Part shown: positions 6,035 to 13,639 of the stretch, piece after piece
How the letters are laid out: every line of letters begins with the position of its first letter
Numbering within the stretch: position 1 is the first letter of the stretch
Origin: GWA1-39-11 sp964360265
GTDB taxonomy: Bacteria; Patescibacteriota; Microgenomatia; Levybacterales; GWA1-39-11
Length of the DNA stretch: 15,144 bases
Assembly (NCBI GenBank): GCA_964360265.1
Contig: CAYHUY010000019.1
Location: 1-15,144 of the forward strand
Direction: 5' to 3'
Program-made: the position numbers and the translations under genes
The notes under the pieces: generated by a model
Seen by the model: the letters and a program-made list of their open reading frames with translations, nothing else
Told to the model about the DNA's origin: nothing
Databases searched by the model: none

Positions 6035-8332
6035 TCATACAGCTACAAGGTCTTTTTCAGCGCGATTTAGAAGAACTGCGTTGGTCGCAACTATAATTGA
6101 TGAGATACTCATCAGGAGTGCTGAAATTTCCGGACGAAGAGATATTTGAAAACTTGGATATAAAACTCCTGCTGCGACTGGTATTGCAAGCAAATTGTAA
6201 ATTGAAGCCCAGAAAAGATTCTGCTTCATTTTTGTAACCGTTGCCTTTGATAATCGAATCGCCCGCAAAACATCCGCCGGATCTGATTTCATTAAAACTA
6301 CATTTGCCGTTTCTATTGCAACATCAGTCCCCGCTCCAATCGCAATACCAATATCTGCCTGCGCTAAGGCTGGCGCATCATTGACACCATCTCCTACCAT
6401 CGCGACAAACTTCCCTTCTTCCTGAAGTTTTTTAACATATCTTGCTTTATCCTCCGGAAGAACCTCTGCGAAAATCCTTTCGATTCCAATTTTCTTTGCA
6501 ATTGCCTCGGCCGTTTTTTTGTTATCTCCCGTAATCATTGCAACCTCAAGTCCCAGCTGCTTCATCTGTTCGATCGCCTTTTTAGCTGTTGGCTTGATAG
6601 GATCTTGCGCTCCCACTACTCCTGCAATGTTCCCATCGACAGCTAAAATCATTATTGTTTTTCCTTCCGAGAGCAGTTTGTCGATTTCTTTTTGAATGGC
6701 CGTTACGTCAACTTTTCTATCGTTCATGAGTTTTAGAGTACCTACCAAAACATGTTTTCCGGAAACTTCCGCCTCAACTCCATGGCCCGCAATATTTTTA
6801 AATTTCTCCACATTGCTCAGAAAAAGTTTTTCTCTCTCCGCTTTTTCAAGAACAGCGGCACTTAGTGGATGACTCGATCCTTTTTCAACAACGGCCATAA
6901 ACCAGATGACTTTTTTTTCATTTGATAATTTTTTATTCATTGGAAATTGGAAATTGGAAATTGGAAATTCCATTATGGATTTGGTGTCCGTAATGGCTGG
7001 TTTCCCTTCAGTCAATGTTCCCGTCTTATCCAAAACAACCGCCTGAATTTTTGAAACCTGTTCTAAGGTTGGCGCGTCTTTAATTAAAATATTGTGCCTT
7101 GCGCCAAGTCCTGTTCCAACCGCAACAGCAGTGGGCGTGGCAAGACCCAAAGCATCGGGACACGCAATGACAACTGTTGAAATGGCAAAAGTCAAAGCAA
7201 ACAAAAGAGATTCGCCCATAATAAAAAACCAGACAGAAAAAGTCAGCAAGCCGCCACCAACCGCTACGATAACTAAGTATTTTGCAAACCTATCTGCAAT
7301 CTTTTGCCCCGGAGCTTTTGAATTTTGAGCAGTCTCAACAAGCTTTACGATCTGGGATAACGCAGTATCTTCACCTACTTTTGTCGCGCGAAAAGTAATC
7401 GAACCCGATTGATTTATCGAACCCCCAATAATTTGGTCTCCTTTTTGTTTTGAAACCGGAATTGATTCGCCTGTCACCAAAGATTCATCAATCGACGTTT
7501 CCCCCTCAAGTATCTCTCCATCAACCGGCACTTTGTCTCCCGGTTTTAATACTAGAATATCTCCGACTTGTACCTCCGAAGTTGGAGCAAGCACTTCTTT
7601 TCCGTCTCGAATAATTCTTGCTTGCGGGGGAACGAGATTAAATAATGCCTGCAGGGCATCAGTTGTTCCTCGCCTGGATTTCATTTCCATCCAATGCCCA
7701 AATAATACAAAAGTTGTAAGCATAGCGGCGGCTTCATAAAAAGACTCATCTGACCCCATCAAGGTTAAAATAATGCTAAATATATAGGCAGCGGTTATTC
7801 CTACCGCGATTAAAACAGCCATATTTAATGTCTTTTTCTGTAATGCTTTGTAGCTTGAATATAAAAATATCCAACCGGAATAAAAATAAACGGGCGTGGT
7901 TAAGATAAACATAATCCATGAAGCTGGAATTGGTTCGGACAGTCGTAGACCGAATATATTCGCACCTAATGGTGAATAGGCAATGACTGGAATTGTTAAA
8001 ATTAATGAAACAAAGAATTTATTTCTTATATCAAGCTCCATTAAACGCGCCATCTCTCGCCCGGCCAAACCTCCATGCTCCATTCCCATAGTCATCGTCA
8101 TAGACATTCGAAACTTTTTCCAAAAACTTATCTCAGAAACCGGCTCCATTACATGTTCACCATGTTTCATTTCCGAACTATGTTCGTGTCCTTCGCTTTG
8201 AGCTTTTAACTTTGAACCTTGAACTAATTCCATCCCGCACTTTGGACACCTTCCGGGCTTGTCGGATCTCACGTCGCCGTGCATGGGACATGTGTAGGTT
8301 TTATTCATATCTGATTTCGATTTTGTCGCCAT
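6035..8332 (-). CDS. copA: Copper-exporting P1B-type ATPase with N-terminal heavy-metal-binding domain and CPD motif
   Basis: 765 aa. It uses ATP to expel Cu ions across the inner membrane. The N terminus has a small metal-binding domain 'YTCPMHGDVRSDKPGRCPKCGM' split by Asp-Val (CPMH at 15-18, CPKC at 29-32), followed by a His/Met-rich linker (49-87). Eight membrane helices are expected. Catalytic marks: TGES (287-290), the transmembrane metal site CPD (391-393) in 'ACPDALGLATP', and DKTGT with phosphorylated Asp435. SSHP (486-489), TGDN (601-604), GDGVND (647-652), YN (712-713) and MSISS (741-745) follow. The last two fit Cu-ATPases, while CPC or CPH is usual where CPD stands here. It is the last gene of the copper operon. 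The start at 8332 overlaps the previous gene by 32 nt; Met9 (8308) would give an ATGAATAA junction. Two in-frame heptamer repeats lie in it. Confidence 0.93.
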   Translation of the reverse strand: MATKSKSDMNKTYTCPMHGDVRSDKPGRCPKCGMELVQGSKLKAQSEGHEHSSEMKHGEHVMEPVSEISFWKKFRMSMTMTMGMEHGGLAGREMARLMELDIRNKFFVSLILTIPVIAYSPLGANIFGLRLSEPIPASWIMFILTTPVYFYSGWIFLYSSYKALQKKTLNMAVLIAVGITAAYIFSIILTLMGSDESFYEAAAMLTTFVLFGHWMEMKSRRGTTDALQALFNLVPPQARIIRDGKEVLAPTSEVQVGDILVLKPGDKVPVDGEILEGETSIDESLVTGESIPVSKQKGDQIIGGSINQSGSITFRATKVGEDTALSQIVKLVETAQNSKAPGQKIADRFAKYLVIVAVGGGLLTFSVWFFIMGESLLFALTFAISTVVIACPDALGLATPTAVAVGTGLGARHNILIKDAPTLEQVSKIQAVVLDKTGTLTEGKPAITDTKSIMEFPISNFQFPMNKKLSNEKKVIWFMAVVEKGSSHPLSAAVLEKAEREKLFLSNVEKFKNIAGHGVEAEVSGKHVLVGTLKLMNDRKVDVTAIQKEIDKLLSEGKTIMILAVDGNIAGVVGAQDPIKPTAKKAIEQMKQLGLEVAMITGDNKKTAEAIAKKIGIERIFAEVLPEDKARYVKKLQEEGKFVAMVGDGVNDAPALAQADIGIAIGAGTDVAIETANVVLMKSDPADVLRAIRLSKATVTKMKQNLFWASIYNLLAIPVAAGVLYPSFQISLRPEISALLMSISSIIVATNAVLLNRAEKDLVAV
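6939..6966 (+). repeat. Four tandem ATTGGAA heptamers inside the ATPase N-domain
   Basis: Four perfect 7-base copies followed by ATTCC lie within the ATPase gene, encoding a Phe/Pro/Asn-rich stretch (about residues 456-464, 'FPISNFQFP'). This is a variable loop just after the phosphorylation domain, before the SSHP motif. Three units make 21 bases, so copy changes by three keep the frame and any other change breaks it. Confidence 0.85.
8197..8224 (-). repeat. Four degenerate GTTCAAA heptamers in the ATPase linker
   Basis: On the coding strand the units GTTCAAG, GTTCAAA, GTTAAAA and GCTCAAA follow one another, encoding 'GSKLKAQS' between the N-terminal metal domain and the His-rich linker. 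This is a second heptamer repeat in the same gene, again at a place that tolerates insertions. Confidence 0.7.
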
Positions 8333-8789
8333 CTTTCATTTGATATCTTTCGAATTCTTGATTTTCTTTGCCGTTCACAAACATTTTTACTATACCTTCA
8401 GAGTCATTTTTGTATTCGAAAATTTGGTCGCGTGAAAATTCCTTGCCCCAAATCTTAAAAAACCTACCGACCCCTGTTTCATCGCGCGCCACGAATCCTG
8501 ACATTTCCATATGTAGTACACCGTCTTTTGCATCCTCCTCATGAGTATGTATCTCCTGATGTACTGCTCCAAGCCCTATATCCGCCGGGATTTCTTGCTT
8601 CTCACCTTTTATATGGATCTCGAGTTTTGAATGCCAATGTAAGCCATTTCTTGAAACAATTTGATCGGATGGAATCGGAACTTCTCGAGATTGTTGGTTC
8701 GAAAACAAAAAAATTCCGCCAATAAGAACTACGAGCGTTAAAGCTCCAATACCCCCAATTATTTTTGTCTCCGTATTAAGATTACCCAT
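8301..8789 (-). CDS. His-rich membrane-anchored copper-operon protein, unknown function
   Basis: 162 aa with one N-terminal membrane helix (about 10-30), the rest predicted outside. It holds a dense set of histidines in 'GLHWHSKLEIHI' (49-60) and 'AVHQEIHTHEEDAKDGVLHMEM' split in two: H77, H81, H83, then H93 with M94 and M96. His, Met and acidic residues in this spacing suit Cu(II)/Cu(I) or other metal binding in the envelope. The C-terminal part (100-162) is an ordinary soluble domain ending 'DGDKIEIRYE'. I do not recognise a named family, though I recall similar HWH/HTH-type anchored proteins near copper genes in archaea and CPR bacteria. It lies 18 nt after the preceding gene and overlaps the start of the ATPase gene. 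A role handing copper to or from the pump or oxidase is inference. Confidence 0.75.
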   Translation of the reverse strand: MGNLNTETKIIGGIGALTLVVLIGGIFLFSNQQSREVPIPSDQIVSRNGLHWHSKLEIHIKGEKQEIPADIGLGAVHQEIHTHEEDAKDGVLHMEMSGFVARDETGVGRFFKIWGKEFSRDQIFEYKNDSEGIVKMFVNGKENQEFERYQMKDGDKIEIRYE

Positions 8790-8807
8790 GATTTATATGA
8801 TCTCCAA

Positions 8808-9314
8808 CTATCTTTTTATTTCGCAACTTTCCTTTTCATAAGATTTTAACTGCATGTAAAGCGTTGTTCCTAAAATTGCCGCAGATATGAAAGACAATTC
8901 TAGGCCTCTCAGGGGAAGATATAATATGCTCCCAGATATCCCCATCATGGCAAAAATCGGCAATCCGCAGGATGCGCACCCGGATGTTGCAAGCCCAAAG
9001 AATGAGCTTCCTCCCACCAAAGCATGTAAACCGCTTAATCGCATCATTGATAGTCTTTGAATAATCAATGCAATATTTAACCCCGAAAGCATTGACGTAG
9101 CAAGAAGAACCAAAATATTAATTGTCGTCATAGAATTAAACATTCCAATCACCATACTTGTTAATATAATGGCTCTATAGGAAAATGTATGATTTGAGAC
9201 TACCGCGTCCTTGACCAAAGAATAATTCATTGAATAAGAAATAACCAATAAGTAAACCACGGCAACAATCACTGCCGGGAAAATAATTTTCCACGAAATA
9301 ATAGTTCTTATCAT
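8808..9314 (-). CDS. Five-helix membrane protein with CxxC motif, copper-operon
   Basis: 168 aa from the ATG at 9314, chosen for a ribosome site (AGGGGG) 7 nt upstream. The open frame extends to 9395, but that part merely overlaps the end of the oxidase gene in another frame. Hydrophobic helices are near 10-28, 47-65, 66-88, 98-125 and 128-154. The notable motif is 'TSGCASCGLPIFAMMG' (110-125), with Cys113 and Cys116 in or near a membrane helix, plus Met123-Met124; Cys164 lies in the tail. CxxC in a membrane helix could bind Cu(I) or take part in thiol exchange. It follows the oxidase gene by 11 nt. The family is unknown to me; metal transport or sensing in the membrane is a guess. Confidence 0.75.
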   Translation of the reverse strand: MIRTIISWKIIFPAVIVAVVYLLVISYSMNYSLVKDAVVSNHTFSYRAIILTSMVIGMFNSMTTINILVLLATSMLSGLNIALIIQRLSMMRLSGLHALVGGSSFFGLATSGCASCGLPIFAMMGISGSILYLPLRGLELSFISAAILGTTLYMQLKSYEKESCEIKR

Positions 9315-9325
9315 TTCAATTCCCC

Positions 9326-10906
9326 CTATATTACTTTGAATAAGCTCATCATCCCTGCTTCCATGTGCTCCGGAATGTGGCAATGAATTAGCCACGTTCC
9401 CGGGTTTTCCATATCAACTAACAATTCTATTTTATCTCCGTTTTGAACAAGAACAGTGTCCTTCCATGCTAAATTCGAAGTTGGCGCACCGTTTGTTGCG
9501 GTAACCAGAAATCTTTGCCCATGAATATGAATTGGATGCTGCATTGGATGGCCAGAATCAGGGTCATTAAATAACTTAATCTTGACCTTATCGCCTTTCT
9601 TAAATTTCCATTCAATGTCCATGTTTTCTTTTTTTGTTGCGTCATCAACAAGTTTCCATTTTAAAGTCTTGTTTGTCGCCATCGCGTTCATCATACCCAT
9701 TGTGTTCTCCCAATCAATTTTATCATCCTCCGAGTCCCCCATCATATTACCGCCCATTATAGCTCCGTCCGGCATCATATGACTTCCCGAACCGCTACCC
9801 ATCATGTTACCCATCATGTCGATAGTTAAATTGAGTGTTTTGTCGGGAGCTTTTGAAAAAAGCGGACGAAGAGGCGAAAGAGAATTTATAAAATCCTGAT
9901 TTATTCTGGGAATTAAAAGATATGAAACGGTTACTGGGCGAGGCTCAACGGAAATAGAACCCATTGTATAAGTTTTTTGCGGAGTTTTGTTTAGAATTTG
10001 ATATTCGCCTGAATTCTCGAACCATATCTCAACTATTGCCCTTTCTGATGGCCCAAGGATTATGGAGTCAACCCACTCTTCCCGCTCGTATTTCCCGTTA
10101 TCCCCTCCGGTCAAGCGCATTTGAGCAGAGGGAATTGAAAAATTAAAAACGCGGGTATTGGCGGCATTTGTAATATAAAAACGAACTCTCTCACCTTGCT
10201 TTATGCTTAGTTTGAAATCATCGCGGGCGTTAACTAGCATTACATTTCCAAACCTCCCCATTAAAGCATGGTCCACTGTTGACTTACTAAATGGAGCAAT
10301 TTGTCCGTTTGTTATAAGAATGTCGTCAAGAAACAAAAACTCTTCTCGGTCAACCTCTGCCCAGTAGTCTCTTTCGCGAGGAGTTACAATGAAGTTTCCG
10401 TACAACCCCAATTCCTGCGCATAGTCTTCTCGGACGTGAGGATGATACCAGTAGATACCTGCGTCGGGAAATTTTAATTTATACACGAATGATCTGCCTG
10501 GTTTTATTACTTCTTGCGTAATATCAGGAACCCCATCGAATTTATTTTCGACCCTAACCCCATGGGAATGAATTGTCGTTTCTACATCAGTTTCGTTCTT
10601 AAAATTAATAGTAATCTCGGCACCCTGTTGCACACGAATTATGGGCCCCGGAATTGAACCATTGTAGGAAAGCATCTTAACTTCCTGACCAGCAATTTTT
10701 TTTCGAACAATTCCTGCAGAAAGATCATAGACATCTCCATTTTTGAGACTAATTATCTTTGGAGAAGAAACCGGTGATCCTTGCGCGGCTGTTGAAAAAT
10801 TACCAGCTTTGGAACCTAAACGCGATGCCTTATCATTTATGTAAACAGGAAGTCCAACAATAACGGCAAAAACGATAATAACTATTATTACAAGATTTTT
10901 GTTCAT
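9326..10906 (-). CDS. Multicopper oxidase (CueO/laccase-like), membrane-anchored
   Basis: 526 aa, a three-cupredoxin blue copper oxidase that removes electrons from substrates (in CueO, toxic Cu(I)) and reduces O2 to water. The N-terminal hydrophobic segment (4-22) is a signal or anchor. All four copper-ligand motifs are present: HSHG (113-116), WYHPH (153-157), HPIHIHG (457-463) and HCHIPEHMEAGM (508-519). The last supplies the type 1 Cys509, the His ligands and the axial Met519. A loop (364-409) holds 13 Met and matches the position and kind of the Met-rich Cu(I)-binding insert of CueO. There is no Tat-type RR motif, so Sec export is likely. Its ATG overlaps the CsoR stop as ATGA. A copper-detoxifying cuprous oxidase is the best reading. 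Confidence 0.95.
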   Translation of the reverse strand: MNKNLVIIVIIVFAVIVGLPVYINDKASRLGSKAGNFSTAAQGSPVSSPKIISLKNGDVYDLSAGIVRKKIAGQEVKMLSYNGSIPGPIIRVQQGAEITINFKNETDVETTIHSHGVRVENKFDGVPDITQEVIKPGRSFVYKLKFPDAGIYWYHPHVREDYAQELGLYGNFIVTPRERDYWAEVDREEFLFLDDILITNGQIAPFSKSTVDHALMGRFGNVMLVNARDDFKLSIKQGERVRFYITNAANTRVFNFSIPSAQMRLTGGDNGKYEREEWVDSIILGPSERAIVEIWFENSGEYQILNKTPQKTYTMGSISVEPRPVTVSYLLIPRINQDFINSLSPLRPLFSKAPDKTLNLTIDMMGNMMGSGSGSHMMPDGAIMGGNMMGDSEDDKIDWENTMGMMNAMATNKTLKWKLVDDATKKENMDIEWKFKKGDKVKIKLFNDPDSGHPMQHPIHIHGQRFLVTATNGAPTSNLAWKDTVLVQNGDKIELLVDMENPGTWLIHCHIPEHMEAGMMSLFKVI

Positions 10907-11178
10907 GTCCGTTTTTTAAATACCTCCATGATTTCTGCGATTGCCTCGTCCTTTTTTCCTTTTGCGATAGAATCTGCAACGCAACCTTTGAGGTGGTTCT
11001 CTAAAATTACGTGCCCTGTTTCCCTAAGGCCACTTTCAACTGCATTCATCTGATGAAGAACATCTATGCAGTAAGCATCGTCTCCTACCATTTTTATTAT
11101 CTTCTCAAGATGCCCCTTGGAAATTTTCAACCTGTGAAGAATCCTTTTTTGTGTCTCGTCTGGCTTGTGTGTATTCAT
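10903..11178 (-). CDS. csoR: CsoR-type copper-sensing repressor
   Basis: 91 aa, the typical length of the all-helical CsoR/RcnR family (DUF156). CsoR binds operators as a tetramer and lets go when Cu(I) is bound. The Cu(I) ligands are all present: Cys37 after Tyr36 ('YCIDVLHQM'), His62 and Cys66 ('NHLKGC'), the C-H-C set that separates CsoR from the nickel sensor RcnR. The basic first helix ('KRILHRLKISKGHLEK') fits DNA binding. It overlaps its neighbours as ATGA on both sides, so it is made with the operon it should control. A matching operator lies over the operon promoter at 15092-15110. Confidence 0.95.
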   Translation of the reverse strand: MNTHKPDETQKRILHRLKISKGHLEKIIKMVGDDAYCIDVLHQMNAVESGLRETGHVILENHLKGCVADSIAKGKKDEAIAEIMEVFKKRT

Positions 11179-11627
11179 AAATCCCAGGTAAAATTCCTTT
11201 CAGCACCTCCAATGCTACCTATTATAAGTTTTATTGACTTTGGCTTTTGGGCAATTCCCTCAAATCGCAATATCCCGCTCCTGTGATGGCCTCCCGATCC
11301 GTCTCCCTTCCATAAGGTAGGTTTGTACTCGCTACCCCTATCGCCGATTAATTTTGAAACGGCAGCCATATCCTGGTTCAATTCCACAGAATGAGTAATC
11401 ATGGAAATCTCAAACTCAAAACCTTTTTCCTCAAGACTTTTCGGGGTTACTTCAAAGGTAACTTCTCCTGATGAATCCGTCTTTGTTTCAAATATTTGCG
11501 TTTCAGTTTCTTTTGTTGGAGTAGGACTCGCTCGTCTCAGTCTATTATTTTTATTTGAGACCGAAAAGATGATCGGAAAAACCAGTAATAAAACAAAAAA
11601 TCCGAATAAAAAAAACAGATTTTTCAT
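11175..11627 (-). CDS. Secreted or anchored GGHHRSG protein, unknown function
   Basis: 150 aa with an N-terminal membrane or signal segment (2-23) and a Pro/Thr linker. The single beta-rich domain begins 'GEVTFEVTPKSL' and includes 'EISMITHSVELNQDM' (73-87). It carries the motif 'WKGDGSGGHHRSGILRF' (106-122) with adjacent His114-His115 and ends 'RNFTWDL'. I recall this pattern (Met-x-Thr-His-Ser-Val-Glu-Leu plus Gly-Gly-His-His) in small exported proteins of archaea and CPR bacteria, without a known function. The His residues might bind copper. It sits between the CC-motif membrane gene and csoR with ATGA overlaps on both sides, so coexpression is near certain. Confidence 0.7.
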   Translation of the reverse strand: MKNLFFLFGFFVLLLVFPIIFSVSNKNNRLRRASPTPTKETETQIFETKTDSSGEVTFEVTPKSLEEKGFEFEISMITHSVELNQDMAAVSKLIGDRGSEYKPTLWKGDGSGGHHRSGILRFEGIAQKPKSIKLIIGSIGGAERNFTWDL

Positions 11628-12055
11628 TTTGCCGCAGCCTTTCTTACCCTATTGCTAATAAATAGTATGCCTATAATGTTTAAGCCAATTGCTACCCAAA
11701 AAAATTCTACTTGGTATTGCGTAATTAAGCCTGCAAGTGCGCCTATTCCAATAATCGGAAGGATATTTACAAGATAATGGGAACAGCAAGAAATCATGGC
11801 GGCCGTTGATGTTCCCCCTGTTACGGCAACCATTTTTGTCGAACCCGTATTGTTTTTAATTCTTTCTCGAAGATAAGCATAAAGACCAACCTGGATACCA
11901 AATCCTAGAGAAAGAGCTACAATAAAATACCAGAAAGACCTAAACTGATCTTGCGCATACGACCACCCGGAAATTAAAGTTACTACCGAAAAATAAACGG
12001 CGAGTAAACTTACCCCGCTTAAAATTCCCACAACTATTGGCTGAATCTTATTCAT
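11624..12055 (-). CDS. Four-helix membrane protein with SCCSH motif, copper-operon
   Basis: 143 aa with membrane helices near 7-29, 41-61, 80-110 and 114-133. The conserved-looking core is 'STAAMISCCSHYLVNILPIIG' (83-103), where Cys90-Cys91 and His93 lie in or next to the third helix. Paired Cys in a membrane helix is reminiscent of MerT-type mercury uptake proteins, but the length and overall pattern differ and no MerP is present. It overlaps the end of the CcdA-like gene by 8 nt (ATGAATAA) and the next gene by ATGA. Its role could be Cu(I) movement across the membrane or reducing-power transfer with the CcdA-like neighbour; both are guesses. Confidence 0.7.
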   Translation of the reverse strand: MNKIQPIVVGILSGVSLLAVYFSVVTLISGWSYAQDQFRSFWYFIVALSLGFGIQVGLYAYLRERIKNNTGSTKMVAVTGGTSTAAMISCCSHYLVNILPIIGIGALAGLITQYQVEFFWVAIGLNIIGILFISNRVRKAAAK

Positions 12056-12890
12056 TTTGCGTTTTTCTTATGATGCGATAAATTATTAAAATAACGATTA
12101 ACAAGAACGCAAAATTAAGCAATAAATTATTCCCTATATATTGATTCACAATCCCTCCGGCGTCCTCTATAATTCTTGTAAAATCTCGGGTCTTCTCCAT
12201 TGAAAGATTACCGGTAGCTGTAAAAATTAAAGTAGTCAAACCCGTTAAGAAGAAAATAAGCGCAGCGATAAGATTGCTTAAAATAACTGTAAACTTCTTG
12301 CCAAAAACCTTAAAATCAAAGATTTTCTTTTTAAGTACAATAAGCTTATTAACTCTGTTAGATAGAAAAAGTGAAATAATAAGAAGGGGCGTAATCATTC
12401 CTAAAACATACATGATTCCAATAAGGGTAGCGCCAAAAAAACTGGGCGAGATCAAAACGAATGCCAGTATTCCAACAAGAACAGGAGCGCAACAGGCGCT
12501 AGCTATTCCAGAGAATATTCCAAGAACAAAGATTGATAGAGGATCTGATTTCCCTTGTGCCCTGCTCCCAACGTTTACCATAAAAGGAAGTTTTATTCCC
12601 AAAAAAGTGACAGTTGCAACGACAATAAGGACCAGCCCCCCAACAATATAAAGCAGATTGTGGTATCTAAATAGAAGTTTTGAAATAATTGCAACGCCTA
12701 ATACCGCCGGAAGCAAAGTAACCGCAATCCCAAGGCCGAAGATTAATGTCATAAGAAGAATTTTTTCTTTCTCTTTAAAAACGCTGCCGAGGTAAGCAGG
12801 CAGTAAAAACGTGATGCAACAAGGTGCAAAGAGGGCTACCATTCCGGCGACAAAGGAAGCAATAAGTGATATTTGAAATATGCTTTCCAT
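12048..12890 (-). CDS. CcdA/DsbD-like thiol-disulfide transmembrane transporter
   Basis: 280 aa. The family carries reducing equivalents from cytoplasmic thioredoxin across the membrane through a pair of Cys in two helices, to reduce exported thiol proteins. Both sites are visible and doubled: 'FAPCCITFLLPAYLG' (21-35, Cys24-25) and 'SACCAPVLVG' (131-140, Cys133-134). Each matches a Cys-Pro site of CcdA with an added neighbouring Cys. About seven helices are expected; a segment at about 215-248 between the last two helices is outside or loop. It is longer at the C terminus than ordinary CcdA and has no c-cytochrome partner in the window. It lies 5 nt after the rhodanese-DUF1573 gene. Reducing the Cys pairs of the exported neighbours is a reasonable inference. 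Confidence 0.85.
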   Translation of the reverse strand: MESIFQISLIASFVAGMVALFAPCCITFLLPAYLGSVFKEKEKILLMTLIFGLGIAVTLLPAVLGVAIISKLLFRYHNLLYIVGGLVLIVVATVTFLGIKLPFMVNVGSRAQGKSDPLSIFVLGIFSGIASACCAPVLVGILAFVLISPSFFGATLIGIMYVLGMITPLLIISLFLSNRVNKLIVLKKKIFDFKVFGKKFTVILSNLIAALIFFLTGLTTLIFTATGNLSMEKTRDFTRIIEDAGGIVNQYIGNNLLLNFAFLLIVILIIYRIIRKTQNE

Positions 12891-12895
12891 AATAA

Positions 12896-13639
12896 TTATG
12901 GGCTTTTGTTTTTATTTTTAACTACAGTTGCCGCGATTGAAGCTTCGACTCTTGGAAAATTATCACTTGTTGTGTCAATATAAATTGTTTTTATAACTTC
13001 ACCTAAATCCGTGTCGTCTTTATGGACAGCAGGATTAAAGCTTACCAAAACTTCAACTTCCTCATATGGTTTAAGATTTTTCTTAACCGTAATCGCAGAT
13101 GTGCAAGAACAGGAAGTTGAAATTTTTTTGATAACGATTTCTTCTTTAGTATTATTGATTAGTTTAAAAGAGGTCTTTGCAATATCTCCGTAAACTACTT
13201 CACCCAAATTTTTTGTAACAGGACTTATGTAAATTCCGTAATGGGATTCGTAATACGCATTTAACCCTCCTTCAAGGTTATAAACTCGCGTGTATCCTGC
13301 TTGCGAAAGAGCGTTGGAAGCTTCACTACTCATTCTCCCGGACTTGCAGTAAATTATAATTTCGGCATTTTTGTCTTTTGGAAACTTATTTAGATTTTCT
13401 TTTATTTTATTATAAGGAATAACCAAATCCGTTCCCTCAAGATGCTTTTGCAAGGGCGTGTGTACGTCAACCAAAAAAGCATTGCGGATTGCCAAAATCT
13501 TATCAAGCTCTTGCGGAGAAATGTCTTTAAAAGACGCTGTTTTTGTGCTTTTTTGAACGGGATTTTTAAAATTAAAATAACCCAAAAGCCCAACAAACAG
13601 CAATACTAAAACTATTAAAAGGAAGATCGGATTTTTCAT
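12896..13639 (-). CDS. Membrane-anchored rhodanese-DUF1573 fusion protein
   Basis: 247 aa. One N-terminal membrane segment (4-22) is followed by a rhodanese domain (about 36-132) with the active loop 'IIIYCKSGRMSSEAS' (94-108, Cys98) and 'YNLEGGLNAYY'. A DUF1573 Ig-like domain (about 142-240) carries 'STSCSCTSA' (174-182, Cys177 and Cys179), as in the typical TSCxCT motif. Rhodaneses carry sulfur as a persulfide on the active Cys; an anchored one would work outside the cell membrane. Joining it to a DUF1573 domain suggests that the CxC is its partner or substrate. The gene overlaps the previous stop as TAATG. The fusion is directly visible; the chemistry is inferred. Confidence 0.85.
   Translation of the reverse strand: MKNPIFLLIVLVLLFVGLLGYFNFKNPVQKSTKTASFKDISPQELDKILAIRNAFLVDVHTPLQKHLEGTDLVIPYNKIKENLNKFPKDKNAEIIIYCKSGRMSSEASNALSQAGYTRVYNLEGGLNAYYESHYGIYISPVTKNLGEVVYGDIAKTSFKLINNTKEEIVIKKISTSCSCTSAITVKKNLKPYEEVEVLVSFNPAVHKDDTDLGEVIKTIYIDTTSDNFPRVEASIAATVVKNKNKSP

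Noticed and set aside
6939..6966. Tandem repeats as a CRISPR array
   Set aside because: The unit is 7 bases with no spacers, and it lies inside an intact reading frame.
9315..9395. N-terminal extension of the CxxC membrane gene (27 extra residues starting MANSLPHSGAHG)
   Set aside because: It overlaps the end of the oxidase gene, including its HCHIPEHM coding sequence in another frame. A good AGGGGG ribosome site precedes the ATG at 9314.
11624..12055. MerT mercury transporter
   Set aside because: The Cys-Cys pair is in the third rather than the first helix, there is no MerP or MerA nearby, and the repressor is a CsoR rather than MerR.
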